Assembly (NCBI RefSeq): GCF_000378945.1
Contig: NZ_KB900539.1
Coordinates: 3,174,122 to 3,238,121, forward strand
Direction: 5' to 3'
DNA: 64,000 bases
Source of the DNA: Methyloversatilis universalis EHg5
GTDB lineage: Bacteria > Pseudomonadota > Gammaproteobacteria > Burkholderiales > Rhodocyclaceae
Of the stretch, positions 9,811 to 21,026 are shown piece after piece; the first letter of the stretch is position 1; the number at the start of each line of letters is the position of its first letter. The translations under genes and the position numbers were made by a program. Under the pieces are notes generated by a model. That model was given only the letters and a program-made list of their open reading frames with translations, had not been told where the DNA came from and did no database searches.

Positions 9811-10170
9811 TTACCTCTCGGAAACGATCATGGGCGGCAGCGGGTGGTCACCGCCCAGAACATGCATGTGAAGATGATACACCTCCTGCCGACCCACCTT
9901 TCCGCAGTTGATGATGGTGCGGAAACCGTCACCCGCGCCCGCTGCGCGGGCCAGCTCACCGGCCTTCGCCAGCATGCGGCCAAGGATGGCTTCATGGCTG
10001 CCGTCGGCATCGTAGAGCGTCGCGACATGCGCCTTCGGAATGATCAGGAAGTGCACCGGCGCCTGCGGATTGATGTCGTGGAAGGCGTAGATCAGGTCGT
10101 CCTCGTACAGCTTGCGCGACGGAATCTTGCCTTCGATGATCTTGCAGAAGATGCAGTTGGGGTCGTGCAT
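9811..10170 (-). CDS. hinT: HIT-family nucleotide hydrolase (HinT-like)
   Basis: 119 residues. The histidine triad appears as HLHMHVLGG near residue 105, and CIFCKIIEGKIP near the N-terminus is typical of the HinT branch. Such enzymes hydrolyse nucleoside phosphoramidates. It sits between hisE and tatA in a conserved betaproteobacterial order. The 64-bp gap to hisE contains the 12-bp palindrome AATACGCGTATT (10204-10215). Confidence 0.93.
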   Translation of the reverse strand: MHDPNCIFCKIIEGKIPSRKLYEDDLIYAFHDINPQAPVHFLIIPKAHVATLYDADGSHEAILGRMLAKAGELARAAGAGDGFRTIINCGKVGRQEVYHLHMHVLGGDHPLPPMIVSER

Positions 10171-10234
10171 GGTGTCAGTCTGTCCCTGAGGCCGAAAGTT
10201 TCAAATACGCGTATTACCGTATTGCGAGCGGACC

Positions 10235-10561
10235 TCAGCCCCCGGTGCGCGAACGCTTCTCGTCGATGCCGGAAATGCCCTCGCGGCGGCGGAACTCGTG
10301 CAGCACGTCTTCCACGGTCAGGCCGTGATGGGCCAGCAGCACCATGGAGTGGAACCACAGATCGCACACCTCGCGCACCACGTGGCCGACGTCGCCGTCC
10401 TTGGACGCCATGATGGTTTCAGCCGCCTCTTCCGCCACCTTTTTGCAGATCGCGTCGGTGCCCTTGTGGAACAGCGAGGACACGTAGCTCGACGACGGGT
10501 CGGCACCCTTGCGCTCGGCAATGGTCTGCGCAACGCGGCGCAGCACTTCGATATCGATCAT
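10235..10561 (-). CDS. hisE: Phosphoribosyl-ATP pyrophosphatase
   Basis: 108 residues, the separate HisE form. It catalyses the second step of histidine synthesis, release of pyrophosphate from phosphoribosyl-ATP. The helical MazG-like core shows [14 protein letters not shown] with the acidic metal-binding residues. Its start overlaps the hisI stop by four bases (ATGA), indicating translational coupling. Confidence 0.96.
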   Translation of the reverse strand: MIDIEVLRRVAQTIAERKGADPSSSYVSSLFHKGTDAICKKVAEEAAETIMASKDGDVGHVVREVCDLWFHSMVLLAHHGLTVEDVLHEFRRREGISGIDEKRSRTGG

Positions 10562-10947
10562 TTGTAGATGTCGTCCGGGTTCTTGATGACCGGGTCGACC
10601 TCATCCCAGTGGCCATCGGTGAGCGAATGGAAGAAGCAGCTGTGGCGGCCGGTGTGGCAGGCGATGCCGCCGGTCTGTTCGACCTTGAGCAGCAGCACGT
10701 CGCGGTCGCAGTCGAGCCGGATGTCCAGCACCTTCTGCGTGTGGCCGGATTCCTCGCCCTTGTGCCACAGCTTGCGGCGCGAGCGCGACCAGAACACCGC
10801 CTCGCGCAGTTCTGCGGTGCGCGCCAGTGCGTCACGGTTCATCCAGGCGAACATGAGCACGTCGCCGGTCGATGCTTCCTGCACGATGACCGGCAGCAGA
10901 CCGTTGTCGTCCCAGGCGATGTCCTTGATCCAGTCCGGCATGCTCAT
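10558..10947 (-). CDS. hisI: Phosphoribosyl-AMP cyclohydrolase
   Basis: 129 residues from ATG 10947, which overlaps the hisF stop as TGATG; a GTG three bases upstream is also possible. It opens the adenine ring of phosphoribosyl-AMP. Metal-binding motifs are visible: LDCDRDVLL with its Asp and Cys, and [13 protein letters not shown] with paired Cys. HisI and HisE are separate proteins here rather than the fused enterobacterial HisIE. Confidence 0.95.
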   Translation of the reverse strand: MSMPDWIKDIAWDDNGLLPVIVQEASTGDVLMFAWMNRDALARTAELREAVFWSRSRRKLWHKGEESGHTQKVLDIRLDCDRDVLLLKVEQTGGIACHTGRHSCFFHSLTDGHWDEVDPVIKNPDDIYK

Positions 10948-11717
10948 CACAGACGGACCTCGATGCCGCGCGCCTTCATGCGCTCCTTGGCTTCGCGCAC
11001 CGTGTGCTCGCCGAAGTGGAAGATGCTGGCCGCCAGCACCGCGTCGGCGCCGCCTTCAAGCACGCCATCGACCAGATGGTCGAGGTTGCCGACGCCACCC
11101 GACGCGATGACCGGAATGGGCACCGCATCAGACACCGCGCGCGTGAGCGCGAGGTCGAAACCGCTCTTGGTGCCGTCCCGGTCCATGCTGGTGAGCAGGA
11201 TTTCGCCGGCGCCCAGCGCCGCCACCCGCTGCGCCCATTCGATGGCATCAAGGCCGGTGGCCTTGCGACCGCCGTGGGTAAACACTTCCCAGCGCGGCTG
11301 GCCGTCACGGTCATCGACCCGCTTGGCGTCGATCGCGACCACGATGGCCTGCGAGCCGACCTTGCCGGAAGCGCGAGCCACCAGCTCCGGATCGGTGATC
11401 GCGGCGGTGTTCATGCTCACCTTGTCGGCACCGGCATTGAGCAGCCGGCGCACATCGTCCACGGTGCGCACGCCACCACCGACGGTGAGCGGAATGAACA
11501 CCTGCTCGGCCACCTGCTGCACCACGTGCAGGATGATGTCGCGCGCGTCGGAGCTGGCGGTGATGTCGAGAAAGGTCAGTTCGTCCGCGCCCTGCTCGTC
11601 GTAGCGACGGGCGATCTCGACCGGGTCGCCAGCGTCCTTCAGCGACACGAAATTAACGCCCTTGACCACGCGGCCGGCGTTGACGTCCAGACAGGGAATG
11701 ATGCGCTTGGCTAGCAT
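10947..11717 (-). CDS. hisF: Imidazole glycerol phosphate synthase cyclase subunit
   Basis: 256 residues, the standard TIM-barrel HisF. It begins [20 protein letters not shown], giving catalytic Asp11, and carries the second catalytic Asp in [11 protein letters not shown]. With HisH it makes imidazole glycerol phosphate and AICAR. It lies 33 bp downstream of hisA. Confidence 0.97.
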   Translation of the reverse strand: MLAKRIIPCLDVNAGRVVKGVNFVSLKDAGDPVEIARRYDEQGADELTFLDITASSDARDIILHVVQQVAEQVFIPLTVGGGVRTVDDVRRLLNAGADKVSMNTAAITDPELVARASGKVGSQAIVVAIDAKRVDDRDGQPRWEVFTHGGRKATGLDAIEWAQRVAALGAGEILLTSMDRDGTKSGFDLALTRAVSDAVPIPVIASGGVGNLDHLVDGVLEGGADAVLAASIFHFGEHTVREAKERMKARGIEVRL

Positions 11718-11750
11718 GTGTGTTCCGCGCCGAGCGCGAGCAAAAGTGGT

Positions 11751-12497
11751 TCAGCCCTTGCCGTTGAGCCGGTCGGCTTCCGCCTGGGCCGCAGCGAAGT
11801 CCAGCGTGCCTTCGTAGATGGCACGGCCGGTGATGGCGCCGATCACGCCTTCATCCTCGACCGCGCACAGGCCGCGGATGTCATCCAGATTGGTGACGCC
11901 ACCGGAGGCGATGACCGGAATGCGCAGCGCCTGGGCCAGCTTCACCGTCGCGTCGATGTTCACGCCGCTCAGCATGCCGTCGCGACCGATGTCGGTATAG
12001 ACGATGGCTTCGACGCCCTGGTCCTCGAACTTCTTGGCCAGGTCGATCACGTCGTGGCCGGTCATCTTGGACCAGCCGTCGACCGCCACCTTGCCGTCCT
12101 TGGCATCGAGGCCGACGATGATGTGGCCAGGAAAGGCACCACAGGCGTCATGCACGAAGCCGGGGCTCTTGACCGCCGCGGTGCCGATGATGACGTAGCT
12201 GATGCCGTCGTCGAGATAGCGTTCGATGGTGTCGAGGTCGCGGATGCCGCCGCCGAGCTGGATCGGGATTTCGTCGCCCAGCTCTTTCACGATGGCCTTG
12301 ATCGCGGCCTCGTTCTTCGGCTTGCCGGCCACGGCACCATTGAGGTCGACGAGGTGCAGGCGGCGGGCACCGGCGTCGAGCCAGTGGCGGGCCATGGCAG
12401 CCGGGTCTTCCGAAAATACGGTCACCACATCCATATCACCTTGCTTCAGGCGTACGCAGTGGCCGTCCTTGAGGTCGATGGCGGGAATGAGCAGCAT
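11751..12497 (-). CDS. hisA: Phosphoribosylformimino-AICAR-phosphate isomerase
   Basis: 248 residues. It is a (beta/alpha)8 barrel starting [20 protein letters not shown], with catalytic Asp8 and the second Asp in [10 protein letters not shown]. It performs the Amadori rearrangement of ProFAR to PRFAR. Its sequence mirrors HisF, as expected for these duplicated barrels. Minus-strand his operon. Confidence 0.97.
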   Translation of the reverse strand: MLLIPAIDLKDGHCVRLKQGDMDVVTVFSEDPAAMARHWLDAGARRLHLVDLNGAVAGKPKNEAAIKAIVKELGDEIPIQLGGGIRDLDTIERYLDDGISYVIIGTAAVKSPGFVHDACGAFPGHIIVGLDAKDGKVAVDGWSKMTGHDVIDLAKKFEDQGVEAIVYTDIGRDGMLSGVNIDATVKLAQALRIPVIASGGVTNLDDIRGLCAVEDEGVIGAITGRAIYEGTLDFAAAQAEADRLNGKG

Positions 12498-12560
12498 GGC
12501 GCGAGTCGTGTCAGGGGTGAAGGAAAGGAAGAGCCGGACGGCAGCGTCAGGCCCGTGTAA

Positions 12561-13196
12561 TCAGGGGATCCAGCCGATGAAGTTGGAAAGCAGGCGCAAG
12601 CCCGCTTGCGCGCTCTTTTCCGGGTGGAACTGCACCGCAAAAATATTATCGCGGGCTACCGCACTGGTAAAGGCTGCGCCGTAGCCGGTTTCGCCCACGG
12701 CAAGCGTCGCATCCGACGGGCGCACGTAATAGCTGTGCACGAAATAGAAGCGCTCGTCGTCCGGAATGCCGGCCCACATCGGATGGGCGCGGGTCTGCTT
12801 CACACCGTTCCAGCCCATGTGCGGCACCTTGAGCCGTGTGCCGCTGACCGGATCGACCGGGTCAGCGAAACGCTTCACCTCGCCCGCGAACAGGCCAAGC
12901 CCGGGCACATCGCCTTCTTCGCTGTGTTCGAACAGCATCTGCAGACCGATGCAGATGCCCAGGAAGGGCTTGCGGGCAGCCGCGTCGAGCACGACCGAAC
13001 GCAGGCCGCGCGCATCCAGCTCGCGGGTACAGTCGGGCATGGCGCCCTGACCGGGGAAAACGACGCGGTCGGCAGCGGCGACCACCGAAGGGTCGCTGCT
13101 GACGATGACTTCGGCGTCGGGGGCTACGTGTTCAATCGCCTTGGCGACCGAACGCAGATTGCCCATGCCGTAGTCGATGATGGCAACGCGAGTCAT
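12561..13196 (-). CDS. hisH: Imidazole glycerol phosphate synthase glutamine amidotransferase subunit
   Basis: 211 residues. It is a class I glutaminase with nucleophile Cys in LGICIGLQMLFEHSEEG and His-Glu in VQFHPEKS. It feeds ammonia to HisF. The N-terminus VAIIDYGMGNLRSVAKAIEH is canonical. It lies between hisB and hisA. Confidence 0.97.
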   Translation of the reverse strand: MTRVAIIDYGMGNLRSVAKAIEHVAPDAEVIVSSDPSVVAAADRVVFPGQGAMPDCTRELDARGLRSVVLDAAARKPFLGICIGLQMLFEHSEEGDVPGLGLFAGEVKRFADPVDPVSGTRLKVPHMGWNGVKQTRAHPMWAGIPDDERFYFVHSYYVRPSDATLAVGETGYGAAFTSAVARDNIFAVQFHPEKSAQAGLRLLSNFIGWIP

Positions 13197-13238
13197 GAGA
13201 CGGCGAAAATCAGCGGTAAAGGATGAATCCGGAGCGGA

Positions 13239-13826
13239 TCAGAGCGAACCCTTGGTCGACGGCATCTGGCCAGCCGCACGCTCGTCGCGCTCGGTGGCGG
13301 CGCGCAGTGCGCGGGCAAAGGCCTTGAACACGGTTTCGCACTGGTGATGGGCGTTGATGCCGCGCAGATTGTCAATGTGCAGCGTGCAGAGCGCGTGATT
13401 GACGAAGCCCTGGAAGAACTCGCGCGTCAGGTCCACGTCGAAATCGCCGATGCGGGCACGGGTGAACTCGACATTGAATTCCAGGCCGGGACGACCGGAC
13501 AGGTCCACCACCACGCGCGACAGCGCCTCGTCCAGCGGCACGTAGGCGTGGCCGTAGCGGCGCAGGCCCTTCTTGTCGCCAAGCGCCTTCGCATAGGCCT
13601 GGCCCAGCGTGATGCCCACGTCTTCCACCGTATGGTGCGCGTCGATATGCAGGTCACCCTTGGCCTGCACGTCGAGATCGAACAGGCCGTGGCGGACGAT
13701 CTGGTCCAGCATGTGGTCGAGGAAGGGTACGCCGGTGTCGAGCTTGCCCTGACCGGTACCGTCGAGATTGATGCGCACCGTGATCTGGGTTTCCAGAGTG
13801 TTGCGCGTGATGTCGGCTTGCCGCAT
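13239..13826 (-). CDS. hisB: Imidazoleglycerol-phosphate dehydratase
   Basis: 195 residues, monofunctional HisB without the histidinol-phosphatase domain of enterobacteria; that enzyme must be encoded elsewhere. The Mn-binding repeats are visible as [26 protein letters not shown] and [13 protein letters not shown]. It begins the hisBHAFIE-hinT-tat unit and is divergent from hisC across 166 bp. Confidence 0.97.
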   Translation of the reverse strand: MRQADITRNTLETQITVRINLDGTGQGKLDTGVPFLDHMLDQIVRHGLFDLDVQAKGDLHIDAHHTVEDVGITLGQAYAKALGDKKGLRRYGHAYVPLDEALSRVVVDLSGRPGLEFNVEFTRARIGDFDVDLTREFFQGFVNHALCTLHIDNLRGINAHHQCETVFKAFARALRAATERDERAAGQMPSTKGSL

Positions 13827-13992
13827 GAAAGGGAACGAAGAAGATGCAGAAGGGTGATTCGGTGATCCGGCCCGGCCACGGACCGAAGCGGAGGATGGCC
13901 GGATGATAACATCGACTTGCTGCGGCCATTGCCGGCCGGCGCTGACAGCGCATCCTTCAACGAATCAACCCCGTTCGCCTTCCCGCACCGCC

Positions 13993-15060
13993 ATGAGCCA
14001 GTTCTGGAGCCCCGTCGTCCACACCCTCTCGCCCTACACGCCGGGCGAGCAGCCGAAGATCGACGGTCTGATCAAGCTGAACACCAACGAGAACCCCTAC
14101 CCGCCCAGCCCGCACGCGGTGGCCGCCATGCAGGCCGAACTGGGCGTGGATGGCGACCGGCTCAAGCTCTACCCGGAACCGACCGGGCTGATGCTGCGCG
14201 AAGCGGTGGCCGACCATTTCGGCATCGCGACCGACCGGGTGTTCGTCGGCAACAGTTCGGACGAGGTACTGGCCCATACCTTCATCGGCCTGCTGAAGCA
14301 CGAGCGGCCGCTGCTGTTCCCGGACATCACTTACAGCTTCTACCCGGTCTATTGCGGGCTGTACGGCATCGCCTTCGAACGCGTGCCGCTGGACGACCGG
14401 TTTGCCATCCGTGTCGATGACTACATCGAGCGCCAGCCCGGTGCCGTCATCTTCCCCAATCCGAACGCGCCCACCGGCCGCCTGCTGCCGCTGGCCGACA
14501 TCGCGCGCCTGGCCGCCGCGCTGCCGGATGCGCCGGTGGTGATCGACGAGGCCTATATCGACTTCGGCGGCGAGTCGGCGGTCGCGCTGATCGACGCCCA
14601 TCCGAATGTGCTGGTGACGCAGACGCTGTCGAAGTCGCGCTCGCTGGCCGGCCTGCGGGTCGGCTTCGCGGTCGGCCAGCCGGCACTGATCGAAGGCCTG
14701 AGCCGGGTGAAGGACAGTTTCAACTCCTATCCGCTGGACCGTTTGGCGCTGGTAGGCGCCACCGCCGCGGTACGCGACCGCGAGTGGTTCGACCAGACCC
14801 GGCGCCGGGTGATGGCCAGCCGCGAACGGCTGGCTGGCGAACTGGCCAGCCTCGGCTTCGAGGTGCTGCCGTCCGCCGCCAACTTCCTGTTCGTACGCCA
14901 TCCGCAGCACGACGCGGCCACGCTGTCCGCCGGGCTGCGCGAGCGGCGCATTCTGGTGCGCCACTTCCGCGCTCCGCGCATCGACCAGTTCCTGCGCATC
15001 ACGGTGGGCACCAACCCGCAGTGCGACGCGCTGGTCGAGGCATTGCAGGAACTGGTCTGA
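13993..15060 (+). CDS. hisC: Histidinol-phosphate aminotransferase, inverted relative to the his operon
   Basis: 355 residues; a PLP enzyme of fold type I. The PLP lysine lies in [18 protein letters not shown] near residue 217, and [12 protein letters not shown] and VIDEAYIDF supply the cofactor pocket. The start [15 protein letters not shown] at 13993 is chosen over an upstream ATG because it matches family N-termini. All other his genes in the window are on the minus strand and the usual order is hisD-hisC-hisB, so this gene appears to have been inverted. Confidence 0.96.
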   Translation: MSQFWSPVVHTLSPYTPGEQPKIDGLIKLNTNENPYPPSPHAVAAMQAELGVDGDRLKLYPEPTGLMLREAVADHFGIATDRVFVGNSSDEVLAHTFIGLLKHERPLLFPDITYSFYPVYCGLYGIAFERVPLDDRFAIRVDDYIERQPGAVIFPNPNAPTGRLLPLADIARLAAALPDAPVVIDEAYIDFGGESAVALIDAHPNVLVTQTLSKSRSLAGLRVGFAVGQPALIEGLSRVKDSFNSYPLDRLALVGATAAVRDREWFDQTRRRVMASRERLAGELASLGFEVLPSAANFLFVRHPQHDAATLSAGLRERRILVRHFRAPRIDQFLRITVGTNPQCDALVEALQELV

Positions 15061-15152
15061 ACCACCCCGATTGAGCGGGCGGCGTAACGCCGCCCGGCCG
15101 TGGATCGCTTCTTGCTGCGCCGGATGCATCGTCATCCGTCACCCGGCCCGCC

Positions 15153-15719
15153 ATGCTTCGATCCCGCACCGCACTGCCCGCCCTGCTGGGCGTCCTCCTG
15201 CTGTCCGCCTGCACCAGCGTGTCCTTCAAGCAGGGGGCGGGCGGCAGCGACTACAAGGGCGATGAACGCGCCTGTCTCGGCACCACCGCGGAGCGCACCG
15301 CCTTTCTGCAGTGCATGGAAGCCCGCGGGTGGTGGACCCGCTCGACCGACGAACTGTCGCAGATCGCGCTGGTGCCGGTCGACGACGGTGACGCGGCCGA
15401 AGCGGTCTCGACCGCCAGCCCCGCAACCCCGGCTGGCGCCACCGCGAATGCGGCGGCTGTCGCCCCTGGCGCCCCCGCCGATAGCCGTCCGCAAACAGTC
15501 ACGCCCGCAGCCACCGCACCGCGAGACCCGCTGTCCCGTCTGCGCATCGCCATGTGGTCGAAGATGGGCGCCGGCGCCGACGATCTGATCGCCGATCAGA
15601 AACAGTGCCTGAGCACGCTGGGCGATGCCCATGCACCGGACACGACCGCCGGCACCGTCACCCGCGGCCTGTACGACTGCCTGCGACGCCAGGGCTGGAC
15701 CGGCCTGGCTTTGCGCTGA
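15153..15719 (+). CDS. Putative lipoprotein with a duplicated Cys...Cys...GW module
   Basis: 188 residues, not recognised. It has a lipoprotein signal with lipobox LLSAC. Two related modules flank an Ala/Pro-rich linker: CLGTTAERTAFLQCMEARGW in the first half, and in the second a Cys (in KQCLSTLG), a longer spacer, then YDCLRRQGW. Each gives a Cys, a spacer, a second Cys and GW five residues later, suggesting an internal duplication with one disulfide per module. It lies 92 bp after hisC on the same strand. Confidence 0.7.
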   Translation: MLRSRTALPALLGVLLLSACTSVSFKQGAGGSDYKGDERACLGTTAERTAFLQCMEARGWWTRSTDELSQIALVPVDDGDAAEAVSTASPATPAGATANAAAVAPGAPADSRPQTVTPAATAPRDPLSRLRIAMWSKMGAGADDLIADQKQCLSTLGDAHAPDTTAGTVTRGLYDCLRRQGWTGLALR

Positions 15720-15733
15720 CGCAGAATATTCCA

Positions 15734-15762
15734 TTTGAATAATTTGGGCCGCTGTCATAGAT
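15734..15762 (+). promoter_or_regulatory. Possible sigma-70 promoter of the PEP-CTERM gene
   Basis: TTGAAT (-35) and TAGATT (-10) are separated by exactly 17 bp. Each hexamer matches four of six consensus bases. About 125 bp of leader with two hairpins follows before the start codon. Confidence 0.35.
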
Positions 15763-15806
15763 TGATGGCGGGTGGCCTCGCACACATCACAATCACGACA
15801 GACCGA

Positions 15807-15863
15807 AGCGGTTTCACCGCTGCCGGAGACACACCACCCTCGCGACCGTTCCGTTCGGAACGG
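15807..15863 (+). promoter_or_regulatory. Two inverted repeats in the leader of the PEP-CTERM gene
   Basis: AGCGGT-TTC-ACCGCT lies at 15807-15821 and the perfect palindrome CCGTTCCGTTCGGAACGG at 15846-15863, the latter ending 24 bp before the start codon and directly upstream of the AGGAGGAGG ribosome site. They may be an operator or RNA hairpins affecting translation. Confidence 0.5.
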
Positions 15864-15887
15864 CGCAACCCACAGGAGGAGGTGTTC

Positions 15888-16622
15888 ATGTCTTCAGCAA
15901 GAATGCTGTGCATCGCGTCGCTGTGCCTGGCTGCACCGGGCGCCCACGCACTGATGGCCGGCGATATCGCGTTCAGCGCGTTCAATGCCGATGAGGATGG
16001 CTGGGCCATCGTGGCCCTGACCGATCTGGCCGCCGGCAGCACGATCTATTTCAGTGACAGCAACTGGAACGGCAGCGGCTTCGGCAGTGCGGAAGGCATG
16101 CACACCTGGAACACCGGCGCCTCGATCATCGCAGCCGGCACCGTGATCCGCTTCAGCGACATCGATCAGGCCGCGCGTTCGGTCAGCATCGGCAGCCTCA
16201 GCACCAGCGGCAACGCCGGCCTGAGCAGCAGCGGCGACACGCTGTTCGCCTATGTCGGCAGCAGCGTATCCGCACCCCAGACCTTTCTCGCGGCGGTGTC
16301 GTCTGAAAGCGCGTCGGCGGCGGCCACGGCGCTTGCCAACGCCGGGTTGTCCGCCGGCATCAACGCGCTGGTCCTGCCGGCCAGCACCGACTATGCCTAT
16401 TACTCGGGTCCGCACAGCGGCCAGGCCAGCATGTCCGGCTACCGCAGCGCACTGAACAATGCGGCGAACTGGTCGGCCGCGATCGACGGCAACCACGCCG
16501 ACGCGATACCGGACACCACCGCCTTTTCAGTGGTCAGTACGGTGCCCGAGGCGTCGAGCGCATGGATGTTGCTGGCCGGTCTGAGCGTACTCGGCCTGCG
16601 CCGCCGGGCGCTGCCGGTTTAA
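15888..16622 (+). CDS. PEP-CTERM sorted exported protein
   Basis: 244 residues. A signal peptide (MSSARMLCIASLCLAAPGAHA) is followed by a secreted domain rich in Ser, Gly and Ala that I do not recognise. The C-terminus has the PEP-CTERM tail: VPEASS, a hydrophobic helix, then RRR. Such proteins are cut by an exosortase and are usually co-expressed with exopolysaccharide genes; no exosortase lies in this window. The start at 15888 is fixed by a strong AGGAGGAGG site. Its stop overlaps the end of the convergent DUF2189 gene. Confidence 0.85.
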   Translation: MSSARMLCIASLCLAAPGAHALMAGDIAFSAFNADEDGWAIVALTDLAAGSTIYFSDSNWNGSGFGSAEGMHTWNTGASIIAAGTVIRFSDIDQAARSVSIGSLSTSGNAGLSSSGDTLFAYVGSSVSAPQTFLAAVSSESASAAATALANAGLSAGINALVLPASTDYAYYSGPHSGQASMSGYRSALNNAANWSAAIDGNHADAIPDTTAFSVVSTVPEASSAWMLLAGLSVLGLRRRALPV

Positions 16623-17440
16623 GCGGTCGCCGCCACCGGGTGCTGCAGCGGTTCGATCAGCGCCCGGTAGGCGTGCCAGGTGGCATGGCCCACCAGCGGC
16701 ATCAGCACGATGAGACCCAGCATGAAGGTGGCGAAACCGACCACCGCGAAACAGGCGATGATGGCCGCCCACAGCAGCAGCGGCGCCGGATTGCGCCCGA
16801 GCGAAATGAGGCTGGCCAGAATGGAGGTGACCGCGTCCTGCCGCCGGTCCAGCATCAGCGGAATGGCCACCACGCTGGCACCGAACACCAGCGACGCGAA
16901 AATGAAGCCGACCACCGCATAGGCCAGCAGGAATTCCGCGTTCTGCAGCGTGAGCACCTGTTCGAGGAAGTGGTCCACTGACGGCATCTGGGTGGTGTAG
17001 AACAGCGCGAACACCACCAGCGAGGCGCGCGCCCACACCAGGAAGATGATGATGAGGATGACCGCGAACACGCCGATCGCCCCGGCGTTGTGGCTGCCGG
17101 CGGTCAGCGAGTGCGCCAGCACTGGCGACTTTCCGGCTTCCCGCTGCCGCGACAGGTCATACAGACCCAGCGACAGGAAGGGGCCGAGCAGCAGAAAGCC
17201 ACACACCAGCGCGGATGTGAGGTGGTAGGCGTGGCGGAAGACCGTGGTCAGCACCAGCCCCATGAAGGCGAAACAGCTGCCGTAGAACAGACTGCCCCCC
17301 GGACTCGCCCGCATGTCGCGTACAGCGGCAGCGAGCCAGCCGAAACAGGCGAACAGGCCCACTTCACGGACGACGGGAAACGGAAGGTCCAGCGCGTCGC
17401 TGCCTGCCTGGGGGACTTCCGGGTGCTCGGACTGCTGCAT
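16619..17440 (-). CDS. DUF2189-type inner membrane protein
   Basis: 273 residues from ATG 17440, preceded by AGGAG seven bases upstream. About six hydrophobic helices are visible. The layout resembles DUF2189 proteins, which are often found near cytochrome oxidase genes; function is unknown. The segment GPFLSLGLYDLSRQREAG is characteristic. It lies on the minus strand just downstream of where hisC has moved away from hisD, and overlaps the PEP-CTERM gene tail to tail by four bases. Confidence 0.75.
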   Translation of the reverse strand: MQQSEHPEVPQAGSDALDLPFPVVREVGLFACFGWLAAAVRDMRASPGGSLFYGSCFAFMGLVLTTVFRHAYHLTSALVCGFLLLGPFLSLGLYDLSRQREAGKSPVLAHSLTAGSHNAGAIGVFAVILIIIFLVWARASLVVFALFYTTQMPSVDHFLEQVLTLQNAEFLLAYAVVGFIFASLVFGASVVAIPLMLDRRQDAVTSILASLISLGRNPAPLLLWAAIIACFAVVGFATFMLGLIVLMPLVGHATWHAYRALIEPLQHPVAATA

Positions 17441-17546
17441 GCCTGCTCCTGATCGGTTCACACATCGCAACGACGTGTGCATGACCGGCGCTGGCCCGCA
17501 CACGACCCGGGCGCCACTGTACGCCGGGTCGGTGCGCTTGTGGAAA

Positions 17547-18854
17547 TCAGTTCTTCAGACGCATTTCAGCCGAGCGGGCGTGCGCCTGCAGGCCTTCGCC
17601 ATGGGCCAGCACCGACGCGATGCGGCCCAGTTTCTGCGCCCCCTCTTCCGAAATGTCGAGGATGGAGGTGCGCTTCTGGAAGTCGTACACGCCCAAGGGG
17701 CTTGAAAAGCGCGCGCTGCGCATGGTCGGCAGCACGTGGTTCGGGCCGGCGCAGTAGTCGCCCAGCGCCTCGACCGAATAGTGGCCGAGGAACATGGCGC
17801 CGGCGTGGCGGATGCTGTCTACCAGCGCGCGCGGATCTTCGGTGCAGATTTCCAGGTGTTCGGGCGCGATCCGGTTGGCGATGTCGCAGGCCTCGGCCAG
17901 ATCGCGCACCTTGATCAGCGCACCACGGTTGGCGAGCGAAATGGCGATGGTGTCGCGCCGCGGCATCTCGCCCAGCAGCCGGTCGATGGACGCGTGCACC
18001 CGGTCGAGGAAGTCGGCGTCGGTGCACAACAGGATGGACTGCGCCAGTTCGTCGTGCTCGGCCTGGGCGAACAGGTCCATCGCCACCCAGTCCGGATTGC
18101 CGTGGCCGTCGGAAATAACCAGCACCTCGGACGGACCGGCCACCATGTCGATGCCGACGGTGCCGAACACCCTGCGCTTGGCGCTGGCCACATAGGCGTT
18201 GCCCGGGCCGACGATCTTGTCCACCTGCGGGATGGTCTGCGTGCCATAGGCCAGTGCGGCCACTGCCTGTGCGCCACCGATGGTGAACACACGGTCCACG
18301 CCGGTGATGGCGGCTGCGGCCAGCACCAGCGGGTTGCGTTCGCCGCCCGGCGTCGGCACCACCATGATCAGTTCCTTGACGCCGGCCACCTTGGCCGGAA
18401 TCGCGTTCATCAGCACTGAACTGGGGTAGGAGGCCCGCCCGCCCGGCACATAGAGGCCGACGCGGTCCAGCGGCGTCACTTTCTGTCCCAGCCGGGTACC
18501 GTCCGCTTCCGCGTACTCCCACGAATCCTGCTTCTGGCGCTCGTGGTACAGCCGGACCCGGTCGGCCGCCTCGGCCAGTGCCGCGCGCTGCGCGTCGTTC
18601 AGGCTGGCGTAGGCGTCGTCCAGCACGCTGCGCGGCAGTTCCAGCTCTACCATGGACGCGCAGTCCATGCGGTCGAAGCGGCGGGTGCAGTCGATCACCG
18701 CGGCGTCGCCGCGCGCACGCACGTCACGCAGGATGTCGGCCACCGCGTGCTCGATCGCGTCATCGGTGCTGCTTTCGAACGCGAGCAGCGCGTCCAGCGT
18801 CTGCAGGAAATCCGGGGCGCCGGAATCGAGCCGGCTGATTTTCGTGTTGCTCAT
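17547..18854 (-). CDS. hisD: Histidinol dehydrogenase
   Basis: 435 residues. It performs the last two oxidations of histidine synthesis, using NAD and zinc. Conserved pieces are [33 protein letters not shown] and the zinc-site region [22 protein letters not shown]. The frame stays open into hisG, but ATG 18854 overlaps the hisG stop (ATGA) and gives the family N-terminus. The gene normally following, hisC, is absent from this strand. Confidence 0.97.
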   Translation of the reverse strand: MSNTKISRLDSGAPDFLQTLDALLAFESSTDDAIEHAVADILRDVRARGDAAVIDCTRRFDRMDCASMVELELPRSVLDDAYASLNDAQRAALAEAADRVRLYHERQKQDSWEYAEADGTRLGQKVTPLDRVGLYVPGGRASYPSSVLMNAIPAKVAGVKELIMVVPTPGGERNPLVLAAAAITGVDRVFTIGGAQAVAALAYGTQTIPQVDKIVGPGNAYVASAKRRVFGTVGIDMVAGPSEVLVISDGHGNPDWVAMDLFAQAEHDELAQSILLCTDADFLDRVHASIDRLLGEMPRRDTIAISLANRGALIKVRDLAEACDIANRIAPEHLEICTEDPRALVDSIRHAGAMFLGHYSVEALGDYCAGPNHVLPTMRSARFSSPLGVYDFQKRTSILDISEEGAQKLGRIASVLAHGEGLQAHARSAEMRLKN

Positions 18855-19495
18855 TGCTTCACCGCACCTTCGATCGCTGCAAGAATCGGCTTGAGCAGAT
18901 CGTGCTTCACCTTCAGCGCTGCCTGGTTGATGACCAGACGCGAGCTGATGTCCATGATGTGTTCGACCTCGACCAGATTGTTCGCGCGCAGCGTGCCGCC
19001 GCTGCTTACCAGATCGACGATGGCATCCGCCAGCCCGACCAGCGGCGCCAGTTCCATCGAGCCGTACAGCTTGATCAGGTCGACGTGGACGCCCTTGGCG
19101 GCGAAATGTTCGCGCGCGGTGTGCACATACTTGGTCGCCACCTTCAGGCGCGCGCCGCGGCGCACCGCCTGTTCGTAGTCGAAACCGTTGGGCACCGCGA
19201 CGCTCAGCCGGCAACGCGCGATGTTCAGGTCGATGGGCTGGTACAGACCGGCACCGCCATGCTCGAGCAGCACGTCCTTGCCGGCGATGCCCAGATCGGC
19301 CGCGCCGTACTGCACATAGGTGGGCGTGTCGGATGCGCGCACGATGACCAGGCGCACGTCCGGCCGGTTGGTGCCGATGATGAGCTTGCGCGACGACTCC
19401 GGGTCGTCGGTCGGCACGATGCCGGCCGCCGCCAGCAGCGGCAGCGTTTCTTCGAAAATGCGTCCCTTGGACAGCGCGAGGGTGATGCCTTGCAC
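18851..19495 (-). CDS. hisG: ATP phosphoribosyltransferase, short form
   Basis: 214 residues from GTG 19495 ([20 protein letters not shown]), preceded by GAAAGG. It starts histidine synthesis by joining ATP to PRPP. The length is that of the short HisG form, which lacks the C-terminal regulatory domain and needs HisZ, a histidyl-tRNA synthetase paralogue. No hisZ is in this window. The next start upstream would add an unrelated 30-residue extension and is rejected. Confidence 0.95.
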   Translation of the reverse strand: MQGITLALSKGRIFEETLPLLAAAGIVPTDDPESSRKLIIGTNRPDVRLVIVRASDTPTYVQYGAADLGIAGKDVLLEHGGAGLYQPIDLNIARCRLSVAVPNGFDYEQAVRRGARLKVATKYVHTAREHFAAKGVHVDLIKLYGSMELAPLVGLADAIVDLVSSGGTLRANNLVEVEHIMDISSRLVINQAALKVKHDLLKPILAAIEGAVKQ

Positions 19496-19520
19496 GGTGT
19501 GCCTTTCTCGGTGGCGTGCC

Positions 19521-21024
<1,504 letters not shown>

Positions 21025-21026
21025 AT

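Noticed and set aside
15760-15790. A possible sigma-54 promoter (TGGCGGGTGGCCTCGC) before the PEP-CTERM gene
   Set aside because: GG and GC are 11 bp apart, not 10, and the -12 part is poor.
17547-19214. A longer hisD reading through hisG in another frame
   Set aside because: The extra residues are hisG out of frame; the ATGA overlap at 18851-18854 fixes the true start.
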